This document shows positions 1 through 10,779 of a stretch of 64,000 nt of DNA, one piece after another. The stretch is from Campanula takesimana. Lineage: Eukaryota; Streptophyta; Magnoliopsida; Asterales; Campanulaceae. Location of the stretch: assembly GCA_026119855.1 (NCBI GenBank), contig JAOWBW010000599.1, positions 979,641 through 1,043,640 of the forward strand. Reading direction: 5' to 3'. Made by a program: the position numbers and the translations under genes. A model generated the notes under the pieces. The model was not told where the DNA came from. It worked only from the letters and a program-made list of their open reading frames with translations, and ran no database searches. Positions within the stretch are counted from its first letter, which is position 1. Every line of letters begins with the position of its first letter.

Positions 1-460
1 CAAAGGGACGGGGAACCAATCCAAGTATTGTGGTCATTTCTTCCATGCTAGCTACCGATCCGGAGAGAGTTGTCCAATTTTTTAGGGGCATGTTAGTGGG
101 TACAACCAAGGTTCAAGGGTCGAAGCTTCCCATTGACCCGTCTCCTATTGCAGCGACCATTCCTTTTCCGTGATCAACCAGGTTGGGTAAAACCATGTCT
201 TCCTCAAACAGTTCTTTCATCACCGTCCCATCCCACTCGTTCTCTTCGACCTTTCCCTTTGCCTTCCCTGTAGGCGTCTTTCGATCTCATATTTACCATA
301 CCAGCCCCAAATGGGTTCTTCCTCTCGGTTGCCTCCTTCCACAGACAAAACCTCAAACTGTTTTATCATCTTGGGTACTCCTCTGGAAGTATACTCGTGC
401 CCTACGGGTACTCCGGGCGTGTCAAGGAATGCCCTCCTGATAGGGTTCGGCAGCCTTTCC

Positions 461-1326
461 TCAGAAGCTTTTGAGGTCTTCTTGCAGTCGGTCCCAGTTG
501 GTTACCATTGCCTCCTTTTCCTCCAAGGTCCCGGTTTGCGTTCCTCCCTTAATGAAGTAATGGCTTATGTCAAAACTGTAGGGACGGAGGTTGGGAGTTT
601 TGTAAGGAATCTCCTGGGCCCTGGCTCGGCTTTTATCTCGGGCCATCTTCTTGTCCATCGCGAGATCCTCAGGCTTCGGCTTGTACCCCAAACCGTGGAG
701 CGTCTTTTGCTCCTTGATTTCAATAACCCTGTGGGTTCCTTGGAGTCTCCTTCTAGACCAAGCCCCGGGAGATAGTGCATTAGGCACATCATTTTCATGG
801 CGGGAGGGATCTTGTCCTTGGTGAGCGTGAGGTCCAGACAATGGACATGGGTCTCGGATGGTATCCCTGTGAAGCCGGTCAAGACTATACCACTCTCTTT
901 ATGTTGGATTTCCAATACGGGGATCCCATTAGTGTTGGTCCCTCCTGTAGTGACGTTATCCCCGTAGATTACGGTTAAATTCCCTCCTTGTACAAATTTT
1001 ACGCATTGATGTAGGGTGGAGGCGACCCCATTGACTTTGTGGAGCCAAGGGTGTCCCAGCAAGGAGGTGAAGGAAATGGGGATGTCAAGCACTTGGAAGT
1101 CGGTCGGCATTTTTTGTTCTCTAAACCATAAATTCAAAGTCGCCACCCCAAGGACCGACCGGGCTGTGGAGTCGTAAGCTTTGACAGTTACCAAGGAGGG
1201 CCTCAGATCCGTTGTTTTGAGGCCGAGTAAATCCATCATTTTAGCCGGAAGGACGTTCATAGCTGAGCCATTATCAACCAACACTCGTGGGAGACGGCGC
1301 TCATCCAACTGCACTGTGATGTACAA
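461..1326 (-). pseudogene. gypsy retropepsin-type protease and post-protease linker
   Basis: Contains VLVDNGSAMNVLPAKMMDLL, a retropepsin active site with the D-N-G-S form typical of Tat-lineage elements, followed by beta-rich sequence. A frameshift near 750 moves the reading from 1326-565 into 841-461. The PGLGLE and LHGLGYKP pieces match the linker I recall between protease and RT in Tat/Ogre. It is an aspartic protease that would process Gag-Pol. Confidence 0.75.
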
Positions 1327-1468
1327 GGCCTCGTTGTGGTTAGCCCAAACTTGGCCAAGTCCAAGTCGGTGAACGTGACTATATTCCCATATTGAATGCT
1401 TCTAATCATCTGTACGGCTTCTTCAGGGGTAGCCGTGGTGGGGACCATGGTCCGAGCCAAATGCTCTT

Positions 1469-2179
1469 CTAACTTGAGCTTGTGTGGGTATGATGAAGTG
1501 AGAAAGGACCACAGAGAGATGTTGGCCTGCGTATTTTAAGTTGGGTGAGAACAGGGTCCTCTCTCTCGAGATCCGGGGTGTTTGTTTCCTTGACACACGG
1601 TGGTGGCGAGCGGTGTTCCGGTGGTGGTGGTTTTTTGGGATTCTTGGTGTGTACCTGTCCGGAATGAGTTAGAACGTTTACTTCCGGGGGGTCACAGTCC
1701 TTTGCTAACTCTTCCACAGGTATGGGTGGGTTCTTGGTTGAGTAAGGCCACGCCTTTTTCCTTAGCTCGTTCACAGTAACCATTCCTTGCGTGGTGCAGA
1801 CAGACTCACTGAGTTTTTCAAATGAAACCGGGTAGTCGCCTTGTTCTTTCCCCATCCCTACAGTTTCCCAGAGTTTTTCCAGTGTCAACATACAGCAGTA
1901 ATGATCCGGGAGCATCGACCCGTCCTCGAATGGAGGTGAGGGCGAGAGTGGCGGTAGTGACAGGAAGTCATCTAAGGTAGGGAAATTTTCTCCTCCTCCC
2001 GCAGACGGGTTTAAAGAGAGTACGGGGGAAGACACTTCGTCCTCACTTTCACACAAAGCTCGGAGCTCTTTACGGGATAGGGAATGGACCGCCTCTCTCA
2101 TCTGGGCAAGGTGTCTTCCGTAGTCATAGTCCCCGGGGTTCTTGCAGCCTCCATACCCTCGGTTCCGTGATGACAACAC
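1469..2179 (-). pseudogene. gypsy gag-protease linker ORF
   Basis: Open stretch of about 236 codons on the minus strand between the gag core and the protease of the same element. It is rich in Pro, Ser and charged residues and I recognise no catalytic motif. It probably belongs to the long gag-pro spacer typical of Tat/Ogre elements. Frameshifts separate it from both neighbours. Confidence 0.5.
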
Positions 2180-2239
2180 ACCCTTCTTATTACTCTTTCA
2201 CCGCTTGACGAGTCACCAACTTCCATAACATGATAGTGC

Positions 2240-4270
2240 TCATTGTGGGGAATGCAACATCTGTTCGGGTCGTTTGCTGGCCATTTCCATATCTTCCGCA
2301 CAGTCCTCGTAGGTTAATTTGTGTTTAGTGAGCTTAATCACTTTTAATTCATCCTCTTGGCAAGGAAACTTTGCGCTCATCACGCTAGTCATCATGTTGT
2401 CAGGAGGACATTCCATTTTTCCCTTTTGCACGCAGTCCCACAAAATGTCTTTCCATCTTTCCCCAACTTCAATCAGAGGGGTGTTGAATTCCCAAAGAGT
2501 TATCGTTGTTGGCTCCCCGAATTCAATCATGTTCACCCTTCCATTGTTTGGGAACGGGTTATTGACCACGTTTGGCCCCTTGGGGTGTTCGATTTTCCCT
2601 TTAGCAATCAAGTCCAAGATAATGCGTTTCACTATAGAGCAATCATTGGTGTTATGCCCATGGTAGTTGTGGAAAGCACACCATTTGTTCTCATCTGTGA
2701 ACCTTTCCGGATTTTTAGGCTGAAAGTTGATCAAAGGTCTCGTGAGGCCTTGCTTCACTAATCCCTCAAAAATTTTGCTAATGGGCATTCCAAAATCCTC
2801 AAACCTAACATAGGGGTGTTTTTCAGAGTTACTAGGCTTTGGTGAGACCTGTTTTGGACCTTCCCCTTGGATGTTGTTGATGACCCCCGAGACTTCTTTC
2901 CCTTTACCCGTGGTGGGAGGTCGGTGCCGGTAAGAATTGCTATTGCTCTGGGTGGAGGATTGCTCACTGAGAGCCTTCTCAAACTTCGACCCTGCGGTTA
3001 CCATGGCCCGAAGATTGGGATAAAAGTGATGGCTGATCAGAGCACGCAGCTGCGGTTTTAAGCATGATTGGAAGATGTCCAATTGTTCATCCTCGGTGGG
3101 CGGGTTAGAGATTTCCCCAAGTTTACAGTTCCAACGCTTGTAGAACGCACCGATCGGCTCGTCGCCCTTTTGCAAAGTGCTTTGCAAGTCGGTGCGGTTG
3201 GTTTCCCATTCCAGGTTGGATCGGTACTTGGTGAGGAATGCTTCCTGAATGCGATCCCAACTTACTCGCGATTCGTCCTTGAGGTTGAAAAACCACTTAA
3301 GTGCGTTTCCTCTCAGGGATAATTGGAAGTGATCACCCATCTGCTGTACAGTGCAACCTTTTGCCCTCATTGCTAAAGTGTAGGTGTTGAGGTGGGTTTG
3401 TGGGCAAGCAGTCCCATCAAACTTATCTATTTCTGGCATTTTAAACTTATGCAGAAGAGGCACAATCTTGTCGGGATCGGTAATTCCGGATGAGGTTTTA
3501 TTTTCAGTCAAAGTCTCAAACTTTTCCTCCATCTGTTTCAACTTCTCGATCAGCCATCCCATTTGAGGGTTCACTTGTGGGCTAGAATTGATGGATCACA
3601 TGGTCCGGGTCGTTACCGGCATCACCGTTGGAGGCACAATGGTGGATGGTATATTCTGAGGAAGACTTTGGGGTGGCGCATGGGTGTAAATGTACCCATA
3701 CCCTTGGTCATTTGCCGGGATATATGGCGAGGGTGCCTCAGAGGTTCGGGCTGCCGGGTAGTGAAATAGGAATGCTGCCCCTTGCGATGCAATCGGTAAG
3801 GTCGGTGGCGGTAATCCGGCAGTGACCGGGCCCGAAAGGCTTGACCCATCAGGATCGGGCCATATGGGTTGAGCCCGAGAGGATATGAGGATGAGCCTCC
3901 CGGAAAGGTGAAGGGAGCTTGGGTGGCTGGCACATTTTGATTAGGTGGCGGTTTGATATGCGGGACGTGAGGTCGCCACATTGGGGTAGATTTGAGGTGG
4001 GGGAACCCTATTGTAACCGCGAGGTGGTATGTTCTCAATTTCATCTTCGTCCGTGATTTCAACGAATCCTCCATCATTTTCGAATATCACGGCCACTCCT
4101 CTCTGCCTCATGGCCTCTACAACCCGTCTCTGTGTATCCTCTCGCTGTTTTCTAGTGATTTCTTCCCGGGCCCTGGCGGCCTCCAAAGCTTGTATCAATT
4201 CTTCCTTAGTAAGCCCATTCGGATCAACCACATTGTCACCCCCACTACTACTCCCTGCCGGACTATTCAT
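2240..4270 (-). pseudogene. gypsy gag, frameshifted
   Basis: The N-terminal part (4270-3622) is split over two frames: an acidic/charged segment, then a Pro/Tyr-rich segment. The core (3574-2240) contains the retrotransposon gag domain, with DKFDGTACPQTHLNTYTLAM and RGNALKWFFNL. Near its C-terminus is CAFHNYHGHNTNDC, a C-x2-H-x4-H-x4-C knuckle. This knuckle and the DGT-CP-THL motif are what I associate with Tat/Ogre gag. Gag would form the virus-like particle and bind RNA. The frame breaks make it non-functional. Confidence 0.8.
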
Positions 4271-5953
4271 TCGGAGTAGCCTAAGTGAAACCGCTGATGA
4301 ACTGTCGGACTCGGCACTGAACAGACGTTGACCCAGAACTCTGACCCACTTCTTACGAGCTGCGAGGGAGAGGAGGGTTCGGTTTAGGCTCGGGTTTCAT
4401 CTTGGGCAAAGGTTTAGGGATCATGCAACATGCCAACTTAATTATTGATTATTTCATTCATGTTTACTTAAAACACGCTTTATTCCTAACCGCTTGGAAA
4501 AGATTTCTCTTCTTTTTCGCAACTACCCTAAGCCCTGGATCTGTGGAGGCCATTACTACGTCTATAGACCCCTCGTTTTTCACATGTATTGCACATTCCC
4601 AAGGACGGACTATCCCGGGCGAGGGTCCTATAGGGCAAGCGGCTTCCACCGACCGAAAGAAATGATCCTAGGGTCTAGTACGTCGCAAGGTTCCCGATGT
4701 GTGGGTCATCCTAATCATGATTAAGCCCCAGTCGGGATCGAGACTGTTCCGAAGGCTGCACCGATATTCCGACATGACCTCATTTTGAATGAGGTGTCTC
4801 AATCCTCGACCATGAGCTTAAGGATGATTAACATGACTTGTTCATTAGGGCTTAACGACACGGTGTTACCCTATCTTTAGCACATGGCCTTTGTTAATTG
4901 TGGTCGTCATTAACACACGGGTTAAAGGTGGGTTAGGCTACGCTTGCATTACATCAAGGAGTCGTAACCCGGGCATTAACTTGGCCACAATTGACCTTGG
5001 ACACGTGCTTAAAGACAATGGCAACGTGAACTAGACCAAAAACCAACCAAAGTCATGGTATTCGTGTGTCACGGACAAGTGTGGTTGACTCGGCTCGGAA
5101 GGGGAGGTGGAATGGACCCGTGCGCGCTCGAAGGGAACAAGAGCGCCAATCGAGCTGCATCTGGCATCCATCCCGGGTTTAAAGGGTATTTGGAACGTGC
5201 AAGGTCAAGTGCGCGTTGTGTGAAGTCAACTCTATATTCCCTTTTTGAGTTAAAATATAGATTTTTATTTTGTTTTGCAACATGATGAGCATGGCATAAG
5301 CAAGATATGAACAAGTATGAACAAGCATGGAGTAAACAATTTATACACAATAAGTCAAAGAATACAAACAAAGACCAAAACTTGTATATGTACCGAGTTG
5401 CGCACAACCAAGGATTTTGAATCAAACATTTTGCAAAAGAACAATTTTCTCATTGAAACCATTTGTACAAAGCAAGTTGTGCACAACAAGAAGAGTCAAG
5501 AAATTTTTACATAAAAGGGTTATGCACAATGAGATTTTGGAAACCATTTTTATTGACAAAAGATCATGCATAACCAAGTTTTGGCCAAAAGAATAAAGGT
5601 AATGTGCACAAGTAAGGCTGTAAATTTGGAACCTGGACAAGCAGAAGCAGAAGGGCATTCAGAATATTGCTGCCCTGCACAAAATTGTTAATTTGCAACA
5701 TTCTGACCATTTTACCAAACTAGCCGTACGGCTAGAACCATGAGGTTGAGATTTTTCTCACTTTCTGCAACTTCTGATCATCATACTCCAGCTTATTGCA
5801 TTTCCAGAACATATGTACTCAGAACAGTTCAAACAGAAACAGCAAACACACACAAATATGCACAAAGTTAACTAACGGAAATGGGAGTTTGACCCATACA
5901 AAAGTGCCTTCAAAGCTTCTAAAGAGAAGTTTGCAAGCACTTTATTGTCTTTG

Positions 5954-7335
5954 TGCATCAGTCCAGTTTTCAGGAGATTTGAGTTTGATACCTCCTCCAT
6001 TGACTTCAGCTTGAGTGGGAGGTTCAGCTTCATTTTCTAATACATACCAGTTCCATATTCTATTAGCATCTAGATAGGTTTTGATTTTGATGAATAAATC
6101 TCAAGGATCCACAATCATCAATGTGTGGAATGTCCTTTTCATTGTTTCTTCTTGGTTGAGGCATGGTGGGTTGAATGGATCTATCACAAGTTGTTAGACT
6201 CTGTATGGTGAATCCAAGCTCTGATGCCAATTGAAAGGCCCTGTTAAACTAAATGAACAGATTAATTAAAACTTGGACAGCTAACGGTTTGAGGTTAGCT
6301 GTTTAGAGATAATGATAAAAAGAAATGTGCAGCGGAATAAAAATAAGTAAGTAAATGAAAGGACAAGGTGTATGTGTGTGTTAGTGTTGAGACAAGAGTG
6401 TACACAGTATTTTAAAATGGTTCAGAGGCAAACCCTTCTCTTACATCCACCCCCACTGTTGGAACAGTGAGATCAATCCACTATAATCCGCTCTCTTTAG
6501 AGCTTACAAAAATTGATAAGGCAAGTTCCTTTGAACCCCCTCTACTTAATTGACACTTCAATTAAGGTTGCTTCTTTCAAAGCTAAAAGAAAAATAAAAA
6601 GAAAATAATCACAAGTGTGTTTACAGAAATATAGCTTGGCTGTTAGCTAGCTGAAAGAGGGTTGTAACTGGGTGCAAGAAGGCACAATATTTGCAGGGGT
6701 TTATGCAAATATTTAAGGACTGCAAGGAGAATATGCAGTAAGGCTACAAAGGTTTTCAAACAGTGTAGGGTTGTGGGATAGGTGAAAAAGGGTCACTTGA
6801 CAACATGCCAGTATACTCCTTTATATAAGGGTTGGCATATAGCCGTAGGGGGACACATAGCCGTTTGGGGGACAAAGGTACAGAGAATTAATGGTCAGTC
6901 TTTGACTTTGACTAATAGTATATTATTCCTTTGTTTGCAGGTTGTCAAGGTTTGGAGAAGGTGTATTCACACTTGGTCAAGCTTCAATATGTGTTATTCT
7001 AATGTTGATAACATTGGAATAATCATTCTGCAAGGTTTTGATGACGTGGAGTCTCAGCTGTTGGGCTTGTAGGGCCTTAGCTGTTGAAGCTTGTTTGAAG
7101 ATATCATCTTGATATTCTTTTGAGGTTGAGGGAGTTTGTAATAGGTAGTTCTTCAGTTTGCTTGATGTGTGGATGATAGATAAATCATGTAGAAGCTTGG
7201 CTTGTTGGGGTTTGTCTTGGGTTGCCTGTGTTTAGGTCTTTTGTATACATCATATAATCAATGGATTGATTATTTATTTATCAAAACATATTTACTATGA
7301 TTAATTGTGAGTTAAGCATAGTGACGGTACTAACA
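5954..7335 (-). mobile_element. Ty1/copia 5' LTR, PBS and gag start
   Basis: On the minus strand the LTR runs from TGTTAGTACC (7335) to CCTTTCA (6232), about 1.1 kb, with a TATATAA box at 6820-6829. It is followed at once by TGGCATCAGAGC (6229-6218), one base away from the initiator-Met PBS of copia elements. An ATG at 6164 opens a short gag-like reading (MPQPRRNNEKDIPHIDD) that decays into the junction with the gypsy leader near 5953. The rest of the element is missing. Confidence 0.7.
6218..6229 (-). other. copia primer-binding site
   Basis: TGGCATCAGAGC starts two bases after the LTR end on the minus strand. It resembles the complement of the 3' end of initiator tRNA-Met (TGGTATCAGAGC) with one change. 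Confidence 0.65.
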
Positions 7336-9508
7336 GATACATCCAAAGAATCAATGAAGCCCTTGAAGTAAGACAAAATTCGGATGAATCTGTCCTTATG
7401 ACTGCCCTTCAGTAATTAAATCATAACTAATTCCACAAAAATCCAAATGATGATCCGTAAAATGCCACATAAAGTAGACTCGTATATATTTCCAATGATA
7501 TATATATGTTGGCACGTTGTAGATAATTACCAGATGACCTTGATATTGACCCAGAATTCTGGTCTCTTTATTACATTGGAAAACGTCATCCAAACCAATC
7601 TTTTTGATAGTTCTTTTAACAAATGGCCACTCCATGGGCAATGAATCTTAAAAACATAAAGAGGTTCATTTTCCCGCGTCATTCTCCCTTGTTGGAGAAA
7701 ATTCCTCCTCGAATTTTGTAGTGACGAATAATTATTCCAACATAAAACTTTGTTCATTTCAAACTATTCGTTTGTGGAACAATGAATGCATTATTTCAAC
7801 TTTACATCATGCGCATTCTTATAACTGCTCATATTTGATTGCATGATGTTTAAACATTCAGTTTAAATGCATACTTAAAACTTAAATTCATGATATTTTG
7901 TATGCGCTGAATGATATTTCTATCTTTCCCATATTGTAAGTTTATATTTTGGATAGACTAGAAATCTATAACTCTGGCTAGTGTGTGCATTAACTTGAGA
8001 CATGATTTACCATTTACATTCATATGGACATGTTTTTATCAAGTACTATGTATTGCCTTTGTTGTAGTAGGTAATGACATCAATCATTTAGGGGAGATTG
8101 TTGGGTATGCTTATTACTAACCCTCCTACTTATGTTAGAATTGATTGATACCATCACCTAAAGTTTATTTTAAAGACTTTAGGACCCTTTGTAAGAAGTT
8201 TTATAACTTCAATTTTTAGCCAAGTCCTTCTTATAGACTAGGCTTAGTGGTTAGAGCTTTTACTTTGAATTTGAGGTCTCACTTGCAAATGACTAATTGT
8301 GATGCGCATGACCTTCATGCGCAGCACCCATCTGTGCACTCAATGCGCATGGTCTCCATGCGCGCGCAGATTTGCCTTAGTCAATTCTTTCATTTCCTGA
8401 TCTCATATTCTCCAAGCTTGGAAAGCGTCAAGTCAAGGTACGCTTTTTGGATTGAGCCAAAGTGCTGATGTGTACATACGACAAAACAAGCACACTCAGC
8501 ATACACATAGATGGAGACGCGCCTCTTGTTTGAAATTCAAAAAGAAGACAGTTGTCACCCTTCTAGAAGAAGTCTGAAGTTTGTCCACTTGCTCTGTCTC
8601 CAACGGCTATAAAGGACACCTGCGCACCAATCACATTGTACCAGCACATCGTCCTTGCTCAGAGCCCCAACGGCTAATTTTTGAAGCTCCACTATAAATA
8701 GCCCTGCTCTTCCTCATTTCCAAGCTGCTTGTGTTTTGCTCTCTGAAAGAAACTTTGAAGATTTGAAGATTGCTTGCTCATTTCTAGAACTCTCAAGAAC
8801 AGCCTTCATACCTTCATACTTTACGAAGCCCAGATCTTAAAGCCTTATAACACCAGAATCTTGTGCTCTCTATCTCTTAGATTTAAAGAGCCCAGATTTC
8901 TGACACACACACACCTCTTGAAGTTCTGATCTCATCGATCATACTTCTAGACATACACCGGTTATTGTCTAGGATTTGTTCTTTCATAGATTATAGATCT
9001 TTGAGTTAGTTTTGTTCTCAATCGTTGTAACTTGTAACACTATCTCATAATAAGATCTCCTTTAGAAATCCAAGACTAACCATCTTGGTAGAGGACGTAG
9101 ATCTTTTCCCGATCGAACCTCTCCAAATAGCTTGTCTATTTATTGTGCTTTTCTTTCTACATTTAAGCATTTCTAATATATTGCTTTGATCTTTGTAGAT
9201 TGTCTTGCACTAGATTGTCTTGCACTATTTGCATTGTTTTGTGTGCTTTCTGCCTTAGTTCCATTTTGCGCCACTCTTTAAACTAAAACTTAGTGCGTGC
9301 GTATTTACACTTCTGCGCATAGACCTGCGCATAAGTGATTGCTTTAATTTTCCGCTGTGCATTTCACACTCTTGCTGCGCGCTATACTTAGCCAAATTAA
9401 GAGTTATGCGCATTTGCCATTGATTTGCAAAAGGGGTTGAAAAGAATTTTAAAACTCTATTCACCCCCTAGAATTTTTCATACCCTTGTTGCCCCTTTGG
9501 GACCAACA
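7336..9508 (+). mobile_element. Ty1/copia 3' end with 1.41-kb LTR
   Basis: The LTR spans 8099-9508. It starts TGTTGGG and ends CCAACA, so it has 6-bp inverted ends. A purine-rich tract (TTAGGGGAGAT) directly precedes it, so this is a 3' LTR with about 760 bp of internal DNA (7336-8098) that has no recognisable coding sequence. TATAAATA at 8693-8700 is a plausible LTR promoter. The end TATTCACCCCCTAG is typical of SIRE/Maximus-type LTRs. TGCGCA motifs recur at 8294-8370 and 9290-9420. The left side is cut by the minus-strand copia LTR. Confidence 0.65.
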
Positions 9509-10005
9509 CGTACCCATACTGCCACAAGAGGACTATCATGCCGAAATGTGAAATTCGTTGACCAATGAAACGAACGATACATACAATTGTTAATCATATA
9601 TGATTCCTTGGACAATGCGCGTGTTAAATCGTCAGCCGAGGTAAGGTAAACCATCACATGTCTCGGATCAAATAAACCAATGATAAACATACCTTTAAGT
9701 CGCCATTCCTTTGCAATGTGATCTTGGATTACACGAAGATGAGGACGACCTGCAGAAAACTTTAAAATAATTGTGAATTCTAGTTTCTTCTCCACCATAC
9801 CAATCTCCCTTGGAGTGAATAAAACTACCGGCTCAGAATTCACCATTACCGCCGGTCGAGGTGGTAAAGTAAAACCACCGAGACCGGAGATGGAGATAAG
9901 ACTAAAGATGCCGAAACTAAATTAGTTTTGGCAGCCGCGTGTGCTGGTGAGGGTGGTTTCTCCCCTTTCATCGCCTCCGCATAGGATGGAGGGGTGGAGG
10001 GGGAT
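9509..10005 (-). pseudogene. DUF4283-type ORF fragment, interrupted by a copia LTR
   Basis: Minus-strand reading 9846-9509 gives a DUF4283-like domain, with KFSAGRPHLRVIQDHIAKEW, LKGMFIIGLFDPRHVMVYL, and DSPLVAVWVRV. In plants this domain is found mostly in transposon-associated ORFs carrying zinc knuckles. A proline-rich N-terminus, PPSYAEAMKGEKPP, is visible in another frame up to about 10005. The ORF is broken exactly where the copia LTR begins (9508), in the conserved WVR segment, so its C-terminal half is missing. Confidence 0.7.
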
Positions 10006-10111
10006 CCCTCATGGAATCATCCAGTGGCATTGCCACCAAGGAAGCCTGAGAGCTTCAAAAGGCTTTTGAGAGAAATATTGTAGAGAGAGAATCATTACCA
10101 CTGCCCGCAAA

Positions 10112-10376
10112 ATCGAGAAGTTGATTGAATGAGAAAAACAAATGACAAACATACCGGTTATATTGACATCCGTTTTTGCCTCTCTAAAGACCACAAATGA
10201 GATTGTTATTATGCGAACTGTTTCATCGACCACCTTTGAGAGATAATCCATTTGTCTAACATCTTTAAGGTCAACCCTTCTTGCGTAGCGGCTTATTCTT
10301 CACAATTTTCTCTTGCTCTGCCTATGTATTGTACAAAGTGTAAGAATTTTCCTTATTGCACACAACAATTTGATCA
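10112..10376 (-). pseudogene. duplicated KAO exon 4 fragment
   Basis: About 265 bp closely resembling 14620-14880 of KAO: part of intron 4, all of exon 4 (10321-10155) and part of intron 3. Introns are retained, so this is a DNA-level copy and not a retrocopy. The pseudo-exon is 167 nt against 169 in KAO because of small deletions, so the frame is broken, though MDYLSKVVDETVRIITISF is still legible. The splice-site dinucleotides are still present. Confidence 0.88.
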
Positions 10377-10523
10377 ATGGGACCCACTTGTTACCACTTT
10401 CTCTCTCTTACTTCTCCTACTTTATTTTTCATACTCACAATATTTACTTTTTCTTAATCTCTGTGTAAAGTCAAACTAAGAACCTTAGTCCTGGACGGAG
10501 GGAGTAATTTCTTTTAAGATGTT
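10377..10523 (+). repeat. MITE remnant (one end)
   Basis: Ends in GGACGGAGGGAGTAA at about 10493-10507, the right end of a Stowaway-type MITE. The matching left end is absent, apparently replaced by the KAO exon-4 fragment. The rest is pyrimidine-rich sequence. Confidence 0.4.
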
Positions 10524-10765
10524 TAAATTAACCAATAATGTTGTTAAAAGTTTCTACAGACAAACAACATAAAAACTGAAAACATTAAATTAAGACGTAA
10601 GTAGTAATCCAATTTTACTTTAATTTCATTAACCAGTAATTGTTGATAAAAGTTTCTACAGACAAACAACATAAAAACTGAAAACATTAAAAAACAACAT
10701 AAAAACTAAAAACATTAAATTAAGACGGAAGTAGTAATCCAATTTTACTTTAATTTCATCCAATA
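10524..10765 (+). repeat. tandem duplication, about 105-bp unit
   Basis: Two adjacent copies of a unit containing AAAAGTTTCTACAGACAAAC and AATCCAATTTTACTTTAATT. The second copy also carries an extra partial repeat of its middle part (AAACAACATAAAAACT). No coding potential is seen. Confidence 0.75.
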
Positions 10766-10779
10766 TAATTCAACCTTGA

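Larger units (their letters stand above)
1..5953 (-). mobile_element. Ty3/gypsy Tat/Ogre-like retrotransposon fragment
   Basis: Minus-strand internal region of a gypsy element that leaves the window at base 1. The order is leader (5953 to about 4280), gag (4270-2240), linker (2179-1469) and protease plus post-protease linker (1326-461), which is gypsy order. The leader matches those at 26.1-27.7 and 46.2-47.7 kb. No LTR or PBS is present: at about 5953 the leader is fused to a copia fragment. Reverse transcriptase and integrase would lie outside the window. Several frameshifts show it is inactive. Confidence 0.85.

Noticed and set aside
7396..7757. Two overlapping minus-strand ORFs of 81 and 76 codons
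   Set aside because: They sit in the non-coding 3' internal region of a copia element and show no domain I recognise.
8238..8275. tRNA-like stretch (GGCTTAGTGGTTAGAGC, TTTGAGGTCTC)
   Set aside because: No cloverleaf could be drawn; it is part of the copia LTR.
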